Shown here: piece by piece, positions 16,002 through 23,430 of the stretch
How the letters are laid out: every line of letters begins with the position of its first letter
How positions within the stretch are numbered: the stretch's first letter is position 1
NCBI GenBank assembly: GCA_035651155.1
Contig: DASRGG010000028.1
Coordinates: 1-64,000 of the forward strand
Direction of reading: 5' to 3'
DNA from: CF-39 sp035651155
Lineage (GTDB): Bacteria; Chloroflexota; Limnocylindria; P2-11E
Length of the DNA stretch: 64,000 nt
Made by a program: the position numbers and the translations under genes
Notes under the pieces: generated by a model
What the model was told of the DNA's origin: nothing
Databases searched by the model: none
What the model saw: only the letters and a program-made list of their open reading frames with translations

Positions 16002-16961
16002 TCACGGCCCGACGCGCGACCACCAGCGATGCTCGCCCTGCCACGGCGGGCGCGCCGCTCCGGTCGCGTACGCGATGACCAGGTCCGACGTCTTGTCGAG
16101 CGCCCACGCGAAGGCTTCCTCCTGCACCGAGAAGGGGTCGAGGTCCGGCGCCGGATCGAAGAAATCGATCGCGTAGAGGATGCCGTCGCGGACGGCGAAC
16201 TCGACCGTGTCCATGTCGTACCCGAGCGCGTCGACGAGCGCGGTGGCGTCGTGGATCGCCTTCTCACGGAGCTCGCCCTCCACCGGCCGGCTCACGACGT
16301 AGCGGTCCGCGAACGGCGCGGTGGGGTCGTAGCGGATCGGCAGGATGTCCTTGCGTCCGATGCAGACGCAGCGGACGTAGTCCTGCCAGGTGATGAACTC
16401 CTGCAGGATCATCGTCTTCGGCCGGCGGCCCGGTACCTGCGCGCCCGACTGGTCGTACGCCCAGAGGAGCTCCTCCTTCGAGTCGACCCTGTACACGTCC
16501 TTCCAGCCGCCGCCGGTATTCGGCTTGAGGATCGCCGGCAGTCCGACGTAGGCGATGAGGCCGTCCCAATCGAGCGGGTACACGAGGTTGCGCAGCGAGC
16601 CCTCGTTGACGTCGGAGATATAGGACTTGTTCGGCAGCACGACGGTCTTCGGCACGGCGACGCCGAGCTTCCGCGCGAGGGTGCACTGGAAGAACTTCTC
16701 GTCGGCCTCGCACCAGAACGGATCGTTCACGACGATCGTCCCCTGGAGGGCCGCGCTCTTCAGATGCGCTCGGAAGTACGGCACCTCGTGGCTGATGCGG
16801 TCCACGATGACGGCGTAGCGGGGCGTCTCGATCTCGCGCGCGCCGCCGAGGGACGCCATCTCCGCGCGAACGCCGCGCGACGCTCCCTTGCGGTCCACCG
16901 TCTCGATGAACGCCGACGGGAACGTGTTCTCGCGGCCGACGAGGATGCCGACGACGTTCAC
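16002..16961 (-). CDS. ATP-grasp protein (RimK/glutathione-synthetase-like)
   Basis: Predicted 319-residue soluble ATP-grasp enzyme. Visible elements are an N-terminal pre-ATP-grasp fold (NVVGILVGRENTFPSAFIE), the ATP-binding strand with LPAILKPNTGGGWKDV (phosphate-clamping Lys and Gly-rich loop), the hinge MILQEFI, and the Mg-binding carboxylates near GYDMDTVEFAVRDG and IDFFDPAPD. Such enzymes join a carboxylate to an amine or thiol through an acyl phosphate; the substrates here are unknown. The GTG start overlaps the upstream 115-codon gene by four bases, so the two are translationally coupled and probably function together. No biosynthetic cluster is otherwise apparent. Confidence 0.8.
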   Translation of the reverse strand: MNVVGILVGRENTFPSAFIETVDRKGASRGVRAEMASLGGAREIETPRYAVIVDRISHEVPYFRAHLKSAALQGTIVVNDPFWCEADEKFFQCTLARKLGVAVPKTVVLPNKSYISDVNEGSLRNLVYPLDWDGLIAYVGLPAILKPNTGGGWKDVYRVDSKEELLWAYDQSGAQVPGRRPKTMILQEFITWQDYVRCVCIGRKDILPIRYDPTAPFADRYVVSRPVEGELREKAIHDATALVDALGYDMDTVEFAVRDGILYAIDFFDPAPDLDPFSVQEEAFAWALDKTSDLVIAYATGAARPPWQGEHRWWSRVGP

Positions 16962-17305
16962 AGGAACGCGTCCACCATCTCTTTCCAGTAGGGCCAATCG
17001 AAGCAGGCGTCGCCCTCGCGCGCGCCGTCGAGCCAGCGCGCGCTGTCGTACGCGCCCGACAGGCCGACGGCCTTGCGGACGATGCTTGGCCGCCGGGTGG
17101 CGAGCGCCAGCGCGTGGAGGAGCTCGTCGATGAGGTACCGCTCGTACGCCAGGTGGCGCGCGGCCCGCTCCGGCCACGGCCGCTCCTTGTCGTAGAAGGA
17201 CTCGGCGTCCACGGAGTCGACGAGCCACAGCTGCAGCCAGCCATCGTCGATGCGCCCGGACAGGTGCTCGATCATCTTGAAGTCTTCCCAGCGGGACTCC
17301 ACCAC
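16958..17305 (-). CDS. Unrecognised 115-residue protein coupled to the ATP-grasp enzyme
   Basis: I do not recognise this family. The protein is soluble, acidic and rich in Trp and Tyr, mostly helical by eye (AARHLAYERYLIDELLHALALATRR), with no signal peptide or cofactor motif. Translation may begin at the GTG at 17305 or at the in-frame ATG at 17275 (MIEHLSGRIDDG); the first is annotated because a weak purine-rich site precedes it. It lies 16 bases after the pyrophosphatase gene and overlaps the ATP-grasp gene by four bases. It may be a partner or carrier for that enzyme (inference). Confidence 0.6.
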   Translation of the reverse strand: MVESRWEDFKMIEHLSGRIDDGWLQLWLVDSVDAESFYDKERPWPERAARHLAYERYLIDELLHALALATRRPSIVRKAVGLSGAYDSARWLDGAREGDACFDWPYWKEMVDAFL

Positions 17306-17321
17306 TTCCGGTACTCCCGCT

Positions 17322-17828
17322 TCACGTCGTCTTCTTCTTCCGGATCCGCGTCTTCTCGATGAGGCGCCAGGCGGTCGCGGATCCGCGCCAGCCGATCAGC
17401 GTGACGCCGCGGCCGCCTTCGAGCGTCTTGTACGTCGCGAAGAACGTCTCGATCTCCCGCCGCCAGTGGCGTGGGAGGTCGTCGAGCTCGCGGATCTCGT
17501 CGAAGCGCGGGTCGCCAACCGGCACGCCGAGGATCTTCTCGTCGGGCCCCTGCTCGTCGCGCATGAGCAGCGTGCCGATCGGGCGCGTCGGCAGGATGCA
17601 GCCCGGGAACGTCGGCTCCTCGACGACCACGAGCGCGTCGAGCGGGTCGCCGTCTCCCGCGAGCGTGTCGGTGACGAAGCCGTAGTCGGCCGGATAATGC
17701 ACCGAGGAGAACAGCACGCGATCGAGCCGGATGCGGCCGGTCGCCTTGTCGAGCTCGTACTTGGCGCGCGAGCCCTTCGGGATCTCGACGAAGACGTCGA
17801 CGCCACGGCGCGTGGGCCTCCCCGGCAT
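17322..17828 (-). CDS. ppa: Inorganic pyrophosphatase (family I)
   Basis: Predicted 168-residue soluble enzyme that hydrolyses pyrophosphate, driving biosynthetic reactions forward. The family I signature is present as DGDPLDALVV, with upstream active-site residues in VFVEIPKGSRAKYE and the YPADYGFV strand. Length matches bacterial hexameric enzymes. Metal-binding Asp residues are conserved. The ATG at 17828 has a good GGGGGAG ribosome site just upstream and a TATCCT -10 box before it. It starts a short operon with the unknown 115-residue protein and the ATP-grasp enzyme. Confidence 0.95.
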   Translation of the reverse strand: MPGRPTRRGVDVFVEIPKGSRAKYELDKATGRIRLDRVLFSSVHYPADYGFVTDTLAGDGDPLDALVVVEEPTFPGCILPTRPIGTLLMRDEQGPDEKILGVPVGDPRFDEIRELDDLPRHWRREIETFFATYKTLEGGRGVTLIGWRGSATAWRLIEKTRIRKKKTT

Positions 17829-17849
17829 CGCTCCCCCTTGTGTGACAGG

Positions 17850-17855
17850 AGGATA
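17850..17855 (-). promoter_or_regulatory. -10 box (TATCCT) upstream of ppa
   Basis: TATCCT on the minus strand, about 21 bases before the ppa ATG, with GGGGGAG as ribosome site in between. The same hexamer precedes the gene at 26495. No clear -35 is seen. Confidence 0.35.
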
Positions 17856-17864
17856 GCCATTGCC

Positions 17865-17885
17865 GGGCGACGAAGGGCTTCGCCC
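17865..17885 (-). terminator. Hairpin downstream of the GGDEF-EAL gene
   Basis: GGGCGA (17865-17870) pairs with TCGCCC (17880-17885), just after the GGDEF-EAL stop and before the ppa promoter. A 6-bp stem without a U-tract; terminator role is inferred from position. Confidence 0.35.
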
Positions 17886-17888
17886 CGA

Positions 17889-19928
17889 CTAGCTCCGTTC
17901 GCGCAGCCAGCGGAGCGCGTCGGCGGCGCCGAGCGGACGGGCCAGGTGATAGCCCTGTGCCTGGTCGCACCCGAGCTCCCGCACGATCGAGAGCGTCTCG
18001 GGGTCCTCGATGCCCTCCGCGACGACGGTGAAGTCGAGCGCGTGCGCGAGATCGATGGTCGCGCGCACGATCGCGCGCCCGCTCTCGCTCGCCGCGATCC
18101 CGCGCACGAACGACTTGTCGATCTTCACGGTCGAGATGGGTAGGCGATGCAGATACGCGAGCGACGAGTGTCCCGTCCCGAAGTCGTCGATGGCGATCGG
18201 AATGGCGAGCTGGCGCAGCTCGCCGATCGTACGCGCGGCGCGCTCGGGATCGGCCATGATCGTCGTCTCGGTCACCTCGATGCCGAAGCGCTCCGGCGGT
18301 ACCTGCGCGGCGTCGAGCGCCGACGCGATCCGGCGCGGGAGGTCGGGCTCCAGCAGGTTCCGCGGCGACAGATTCACGGTCACCCGCGCGTCGAGCCCGG
18401 CGATGAGCCAGCTGCGCAGCTGCCGGACCGACGCGGTGACGACCCAGTCGGTGAGCGCGGTGAGCAAGCCGACGCGCTCGGCGAGCGGCACGAACTCGGA
18501 GGGCGGCACGTCGCGACCGCGCCGCGGCCAGCGCGCGAGCGCCTCGAAGCGCTGCGTCTTGCCGGTGCGGCAGTCGACGATCGGCTGGAACGCGAGCGCG
18601 AGCTCGTTGTTCTCGATCGCGTGGCGCAGGTCGGCGGTGAGCGCGAGCGCTTGGGCGCTCGGCTCGTCGGGCGCCGGCGCGTACATCGCCCAGGCGGAGC
18701 CGCACCGCTTCGCCGAATACATCGCGACCTCCGACGTGCGCAGCAGCGTCGCGGCGTCGGCGCCGTCTCGCGGCGCCATCGCGATCCCGACGCTGGCCGT
18801 CACGAAGAGCTCGTGGCCCGCGACGGCGATCGGCGTCCGGATCGCGTCGCTGATGGTGCGCGCGAGGACGGTCGCCGCGGGCTCGTCGGTGTCGGGCGCG
18901 ACGATCGCGAACTCGTCGCCGCCGAGGCGCGCGGCCTGATGCCGCAGACCGAGGAGCGCGAAGATGCGCTCGCTCGTGATGCGCAGCAGCTCGTCGCCCG
19001 CCGCGTGGCCGAGGCTGTCGTTCACGTCCTTGAAGCGATCGAGGTCGAGCACGAGGAGCGCCGTCTCGCGCTTCGCGACCGCGAGCGCGGCCTCGAGGCG
19101 CCGCGCGAGCTCGGTGCGATTTGGCAGGCCGGTGAGCGGGTCGCGCAGGCTCGCATCCTCGATCTCGCGGCGCGCCTCCGCCTGCTCGGTGAGATCGAGC
19201 GCGAGGCAGATGACGCCGTCGACGGCGCCACCGATCCCCCGGATCGGCGCGTACGTCGCTTCGAAGAGGGCCGTGCCCATCTCGAGCGTCGCGGTCACGA
19301 TCTCACCGCCCTGCGCGCGGCGGACGTTCGCGAGGAGGTCCGGCCGAGACGCATACCGCTCGAAGATCGAGCTCCCCACGGCCTCGCCGGGCGCGCGGCC
19401 CAGGCGCGCCAGCCCGTGGCCCTCGGACATCGTGAAGATGCCGTGGCGGTCGAGGGTGAAGAGGACCAGCGGCAGCCGCGACATCGCCGACCGCAGATCG
19501 GGCGCCGCGACGCGCGCGTGCTGCGTCTGCAGGAGGACGCGCTCGCGCCACTCTCCCATGAGGCCGAAGCCGACGGCGATCGCGATGACCGCGAGGGCGT
19601 AGGTTCCCACCGCCACGGGCTGCACCAGGCCGGGCCGCACCGCCGACAGCACCCCGAACGGCAGCGCGTGGAGCAGCAGGCCGACGAGGGCGACGAAGAG
19701 GCCGCCACGGACCCCCAGGAGGCCGCCGGCGACGGCGGACACCAGGCAGAACACGTTGAGCGCGGCCTCGCCCGCGAGGTCGTAGAGGGGCACGAAGGAC
19801 GCGGCGTAGACCTCGACGACGAAGAGGATGAGGAGCAGGCGGAGACGGCGCGGCAGCATGCGGCCGACGAACGCATCCCGTGCCGCGACTGGGGTCGCGG
19901 CCGCCTCGACACCCACCAGGGCGGCCAC
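17889..19928 (-). CDS. Membrane-bound GGDEF-EAL protein (c-di-GMP synthesis/breakdown) with PAS domain
   Basis: Predicted 679-residue signalling protein. About four membrane helices span residues 30-125, a PAS-like sensor covers ~150-250, the GGDEF domain ~258-418 and the EAL domain ~428-679. The GGDEF active site is intact (LGGDEF, 336-340) with DLDRFKDVND upstream; no RxxD inhibitory site precedes it. The EAL domain has FEALARW (462-464), NLSPRNL, EVTET, DDFGTG (581-586) and the KIDKSF lysine, so both activities look possible. The GTG start at 19928 sits at the edge of a perfect inverted repeat that could control expression. Downstream of rsmI on the same strand. Confidence 0.92.
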   Translation of the reverse strand: MAALVGVEAAATPVAARDAFVGRMLPRRLRLLLILFVVEVYAASFVPLYDLAGEAALNVFCLVSAVAGGLLGVRGGLFVALVGLLLHALPFGVLSAVRPGLVQPVAVGTYALAVIAIAVGFGLMGEWRERVLLQTQHARVAAPDLRSAMSRLPLVLFTLDRHGIFTMSEGHGLARLGRAPGEAVGSSIFERYASRPDLLANVRRAQGGEIVTATLEMGTALFEATYAPIRGIGGAVDGVICLALDLTEQAEARREIEDASLRDPLTGLPNRTELARRLEAALAVAKRETALLVLDLDRFKDVNDSLGHAAGDELLRITSERIFALLGLRHQAARLGGDEFAIVAPDTDEPAATVLARTISDAIRTPIAVAGHELFVTASVGIAMAPRDGADAATLLRTSEVAMYSAKRCGSAWAMYAPAPDEPSAQALALTADLRHAIENNELALAFQPIVDCRTGKTQRFEALARWPRRGRDVPPSEFVPLAERVGLLTALTDWVVTASVRQLRSWLIAGLDARVTVNLSPRNLLEPDLPRRIASALDAAQVPPERFGIEVTETTIMADPERAARTIGELRQLAIPIAIDDFGTGHSSLAYLHRLPISTVKIDKSFVRGIAASESGRAIVRATIDLAHALDFTVVAEGIEDPETLSIVRELGCDQAQGYHLARPLGAADALRWLRERS

Positions 19929-19946
19929 GATAAGGATTGCTTATCG
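19928..19946. promoter_or_regulatory. Inverted repeat overlapping the GGDEF-EAL start
   Basis: CGATAAG-gattg-CTTATCG: perfect 7-bp arms with a 5-base spacer, AT-rich for this genome, reaching the first base of the GTG start codon. It could be a repressor operator or an RNA hairpin limiting translation. Confidence 0.45.
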
Positions 19947-19990
19947 CACAAGGAAAGAGGCTGGGCGTATCGGAAGGTCCCAGAAAAGTC

Positions 19991-20665
19991 CTAGGACCGC
20001 GTGGCGAAGACGATCGTCACCTCGCCTTTCACGGGTCTTTCCACATAGCGCGCCGCGAGCTCGGCGGCGGTGCCGCGGACGAGCTCCTGGTGCAGCTTCG
20101 TCAGCTCGCGCGCCACGACCACCCGCGCATCCGGCGCGACCGCCGCGAGGTCGGCGAGCAGATCCGCGACCCGGTAGGGGCTCTCGTAGAGCACCACCGT
20201 CCGTGCTTCGGCGACGAGCCTCTCGAAGAGCCGTCGGCGCGGACCGCTCTTCTTGTCGACGAATCCGACGAACGTGAATTCCCGCGTCGGAAGGCCCGAC
20301 GCCACGAGCGCCGCGATCGCGGCGGCCGGCCCGGGGACCGGCACGATCTCGTGCCCGGCGTCGATCGCGGCGCGCACGAGCTGCTCGCCGGGGTCGGAGA
20401 GACCGGGCGTGCCCGCGTCGGTGACGAGGGCCACGTCCCAGCCGCGGTCGAGCTGATCGATGAGCTCGGCGACCTTCCGCCGGTGATTGAACTCGTTGTA
20501 CGAGGTGAGGTGTTTCGCGCGGATGTCATGGCGCCGCAGGAGGACCTGCGTGTGACGCGTGTCCTCGCACGCGACCATGTGGACGTCCTGGATGACGCGG
20601 AGCGCGCGCCGCGAAACGTCCTCGAGGTTGCCGATCGGCGTCGCCACGAGGAAGAGCTTCCCCAC
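19991..20665 (-). CDS. rsmI: 16S rRNA (cytidine-1402-2'-O)-methyltransferase
   Basis: Predicted 224-residue SAM-dependent methyltransferase of the tetrapyrrole-methylase fold that modifies C1402 of 16S rRNA. Characteristic motifs are FLVATPIGNLED at the N-terminus, ACEDTRHT, TSYNEFN, VTDAGTPGLSDPG (SAM loop), VPGPAA, and the family-typical VLYESPYRV and VVVARELTKLHQE. It is slightly shorter than the E. coli enzyme and lacks its C-terminal extension. The GTG start follows the EamA gene stop by one base, so the two are cotranscribed. Confidence 0.95.
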   Translation of the reverse strand: MGKLFLVATPIGNLEDVSRRALRVIQDVHMVACEDTRHTQVLLRRHDIRAKHLTSYNEFNHRRKVAELIDQLDRGWDVALVTDAGTPGLSDPGEQLVRAAIDAGHEIVPVPGPAAAIAALVASGLPTREFTFVGFVDKKSGPRRRLFERLVAEARTVVLYESPYRVADLLADLAAVAPDARVVVARELTKLHQELVRGTAAELAARYVERPVKGEVTIVFATRS

Positions 20666-20666
20666 C

Positions 20667-21578
20667 CTAGACGCTGTCCTCCGTGGGTCGGTGCGCCTGC
20701 GCGACGACGATGCCGGCGAGCACGAGCGCGCCGCCCAGGATCTGGGGCGGCCGCAGCGACTGCGCGAGCACGGCCCACGCGATCACCGCGGCGACGAAGG
20801 GCTCCGAGGTCGCGACGATCGACACGCGCGCGGCCGGCAGGAGACGGAGCGCGACGAAGCCCAGCGTGAACGGAATGACCGCCGCGATGGCCACGATACC
20901 GGCGACGCGCAGCCACACCGCTCCATCCGTCGCCGTCCACGGGAGCGTCCAGATCGGCTGGATGAGCTGCCAGGCGAGGAGCGCGAAGCCGAAGCCGTAG
21001 ACCGCGAGCGTCCAGGCGGAGTACCGCCGGGCGAGCCGTTCGCCCAGCACGAAGTACGACGTGAAGAGCAGCGAGTCGAGCGCCGCGAGCAGGACGCCCT
21101 CGGTGTTCACCGCGCGAAGGGCGGCGTCGTACGCGCCGGCGGCGAAGAAGCAGCCGACCACGGAGAGGATGCCCGCGTACCACAGCGCCGGCCCGACCTT
21201 CCGTCCCTGCAGCCGCGCGACGAGCAGCACCAGGATCACCGCGGTGAACTCGACGACGAGCGCGACGGCGATCGGAATGCGCTGGATCGCCTCGTAGTAC
21301 AGCCACTGCACGCCGCCCATCCCGAACACTCCGAACGCCGCGAACCACAACACGTCGGCGCGCGCGACGCGAAGCTCGCGCGGACGCCACGCCGCGACGA
21401 TCGCCGCGAACGCGAGGAAGGCGAAGAGCACGCGCCACTCCGCGAGCACGCGCGGCGGGACGCCGAGATCGAACGCCGACTTCGCGATGACGCCGCCCAC
21501 GGCAAAAAAGGCGGCGGAGCCGAGTGCGGCCACGTACCCCAATCCAAAGCGAGCCGATGCCGTCGACGACCGCGACAC
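20667..21578 (-). CDS. EamA-family (DMT superfamily) transporter
   Basis: Predicted 303-residue membrane protein with about ten helices in two EamA repeats, the standard length for drug/metabolite exporters such as RhaT/YdcZ/RarD relatives. The first repeat starts at YVAALGSAAFFAVGGVIAKS and the second near VNTEGVLLAALDSLLF. The substrate is not predictable. The GTG at 21578 was chosen because helix one begins ~15 residues later. The frame is open to 21728, but that extension only translates the GC-rich inverted repeat into low-complexity Pro/Gly/Ser. The ribosome site would lie in the arm of that repeat, so translation may be controlled by its folding. Confidence 0.82.
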   Translation of the reverse strand: MSRSSTASARFGLGYVAALGSAAFFAVGGVIAKSAFDLGVPPRVLAEWRVLFAFLAFAAIVAAWRPRELRVARADVLWFAAFGVFGMGGVQWLYYEAIQRIPIAVALVVEFTAVILVLLVARLQGRKVGPALWYAGILSVVGCFFAAGAYDAALRAVNTEGVLLAALDSLLFTSYFVLGERLARRYSAWTLAVYGFGFALLAWQLIQPIWTLPWTATDGAVWLRVAGIVAIAAVIPFTLGFVALRLLPAARVSIVATSEPFVAAVIAWAVLAQSLRPPQILGGALVLAGIVVAQAHRPTEDSV

Positions 21579-21581
21579 CGA

Positions 21582-21683
21582 GCGGACCTCGTCGGGCCGA
21601 GGGACCCCGCGCGGGGAGGGGGCCCGTGCGCCCAGCACGGGGGACACCCCGCGTGAAGAGGGTTTCGGCCCGACGAGGTCCGC
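21582..21683. repeat. 19-bp perfect inverted repeat enclosing two palindromes
   Basis: Arms at 21582-21600 and 21665-21683 are perfect reverse complements (19 bp). The 64-base spacer holds a 12-bp palindrome CCCCGCGCGGGG at 21605-21616 and a hairpin CCCGTGC-gccca-GCACGGG at 21623-21641, so the unit can fold into a multi-branched, cruciform-like structure. It lies between nadE and the EamA gene, immediately before the EamA start. It may be a structured leader, a REP/MITE-like repeat or a terminator. No second copy was found in this window. Confidence 0.8.
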
Positions 21684-21712
21684 GGGCCCCGAGTCCGACG
21701 GACCGAGTGAGC

Positions 21713-22585
21713 TCAGTCGGCCTCCCAATCGCGTGGGTAGAGGAAATCATGGCCCACCGTGCGGAGCGACAGCTTGGCGATGAGCGGCATCACGCGCTTG
21801 AAGTGCGACTTCCGCACGCGCTCGCGGATCCCGTTCACGAGCGTCGCGTCGAATCCCGCGGCCACGAGATCGGCGGGACGCAGGCGGCGATCGACCAGGT
21901 GATAGAGGACGAGGTCGGCCTGCGCGTACGTGAACCCAAGCTCGCGCTCGTCGGTCTGTCCGACCCAGAGATCGGCCGTGGGCGGCTTGCGCACGACGAC
22001 CTCGGGAACGCCGAGCAGCACCGCGAGCTCGCGCAGCTGCGTCTTGTAGAGATCGCCCACCGGATTCAGATCGCAGGCCATGTCGCCGTAGCGGGTGCCG
22101 TACCCGAGCAGCAGCTCGGTCTTGTTGCTCGTTCCAAGCACGAGCCCGTCCGGCCACGAGCGGTCGTATTCGATCGACTTGCGCTCGCGCGCCATCTTGT
22201 TGCCGCGCCGCACCCGATCGACGTCGCCGGCCCGAGCGAAGTACGCGTCGACCTGCGCGCTGATATCGACCTCCTCGAGCGAGAGGCCGAAGGTCTTCGC
22301 GATGAGGCGCGCGTGCATGGCCGATTCGGCGCTCGACGTGCGATACGGCATGAAGAGCGCGGTGACGTTGCGCGGCCCCATCGCCTCGGCCGCGAGCGCG
22401 GCGACCGCCGCGCTGTCGACCCCGCCGGAGAGTCCCAGCACGACGCGCCGGTGTCCCGACTTCCTCGTCTCCTCCCGCAGGAAGGCGACGAGCATGCGGC
22501 GGACGAGCGCCTCGTCGATGCGAAGCGGCGAGGGATCGCTCGGATCGGGGCGGATGGCACCGATGCGCTCGCGCGCGACCGTCAT
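21713..22585 (-). CDS. nadE: NAD(+) synthetase (NadE), synthetase subunit only
   Basis: Predicted 290-residue enzyme that amidates deamido-NAD, the last step of NAD synthesis. The PP-loop is SGGVDS (53-58); GLVLGTSNKTELLLGYGTRYGD and the downstream KPPTADLW segment are typical. The length fits an ammonia-type NadE without a glutaminase domain. However, the gene immediately upstream encodes a nitrilase-fold amidase and overlaps it by one base (TGATG), so a two-protein glutamine-dependent enzyme is likely. The EamA gene follows after the inverted repeat. Confidence 0.93.
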   Translation of the reverse strand: MTVARERIGAIRPDPSDPSPLRIDEALVRRMLVAFLREETRKSGHRRVVLGLSGGVDSAAVAALAAEAMGPRNVTALFMPYRTSSAESAMHARLIAKTFGLSLEEVDISAQVDAYFARAGDVDRVRRGNKMARERKSIEYDRSWPDGLVLGTSNKTELLLGYGTRYGDMACDLNPVGDLYKTQLRELAVLLGVPEVVVRKPPTADLWVGQTDERELGFTYAQADLVLYHLVDRRLRPADLVAAGFDATLVNGIRERVRKSHFKRVMPLIAKLSLRTVGHDFLYPRDWEAD

Positions 22586-23430
22586 CAGTCGAGCCCGCGC
22601 GCGCGGGCCAGGTGCGCGACGACGAGGTCGGCGCGCTCGTCGCGGATGAGCGGGTTGCGGTCCCGCTCGCGCGCGACGAGCTCGCGATCGACCTCCGCGA
22701 CGAGGAGGTGCTCCGCGAAATCGGGAGCGCGGGCCACGACCGTGCCGTCGGGTGCGACGACCTCGGAGCCGCCCCAGAAGGCGATGCCGTCCTCATGGCC
22801 GACGCGGTTGGCGAAGACGACGTAGAGCGTCAGGTACTGCGCGTAGAAGCGATCCATCAGACGGCACGACTCCGCGGTCCCAAGGTCGCCACCCTCGGCG
22901 ACGCCGCGGCCGGGGCTCGCCGACGGCGAGAACACGACCGTCGCTCCGGTGGCTCCGTACACGTACGGAACGGAGACGTGCCAGAGGTCCTCGCAGATGG
23001 CGATGCCCGCGGGACCGACCTGGCTCGGGAAGATGTCGAAGCGCTCGCCCGGTCCGAAGTAGCGGCCGTCGTCGAAGATGCCGTAGGTCGGCAGGTACAC
23101 CTTGCGGTGCACGTGGACGAGCCGGCCCTTCGACCAGTAGCCCTGCGCGATGTGCAGGCGCGCGTCGGGACCGCGCTCGACGAAGCCGGCGCACACGTCG
23201 ACGTCGCGCGAGGCGTCGGCGATCGGGCGGAGACGCTCGCCGTCGCTCGGACAGGCGAGCTCGCCGGCGAGGTCCTTGACGTAGTAGCCGGTGAGCGAAA
23301 GCTCGGGGAACACGACCAGGCTCGCCCCGGCCGTGCGCGCCTTCGCGATCCAGTCGAGGTGCATCCGCACGTTGCGCGTGAACGCGCCAAGACCCGGAGC
23401 GCATTGCGCGATCGCGATCTTCTGCGTCAC
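22585..23430 (-). CDS. Nitrilase-superfamily amidase, probable glutaminase partner of NadE
   Basis: Predicted 281-residue carbon-nitrogen hydrolase. The Glu-Lys-Cys triad is visible: E43 in FPELSLTGYY, K110 in HRKVYLP, C146 in CEDLWH. In fused NadE proteins this domain releases ammonia from glutamine and channels it to the synthetase; here it is a separate gene one base from nadE. The TGYYVKDL and YGIFDDGRYF motifs resemble the NadE glutaminase more than generic amidases. The GTG start overlaps the preceding stop (GTGA), so translation is coupled. An independent amidase role cannot be excluded. Confidence 0.82.
   Translation of the reverse strand: MTQKIAIAQCAPGLGAFTRNVRMHLDWIAKARTAGASLVVFPELSLTGYYVKDLAGELACPSDGERLRPIADASRDVDVCAGFVERGPDARLHIAQGYWSKGRLVHVHRKVYLPTYGIFDDGRYFGPGERFDIFPSQVGPAGIAICEDLWHVSVPYVYGATGATVVFSPSASPGRGVAEGGDLGTAESCRLMDRFYAQYLTLYVVFANRVGHEDGIAFWGGSEVVAPDGTVVARAPDFAEHLLVAEVDRELVARERDRNPLIRDERADLVVAHLARARGLD

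Noticed and set aside
21579..21728. Longer EamA protein starting at 21728
   Set aside because: The extra 50 residues only translate the inverted repeat and contain no signal or helix; the GTG at 21578 fits the first membrane helix better.
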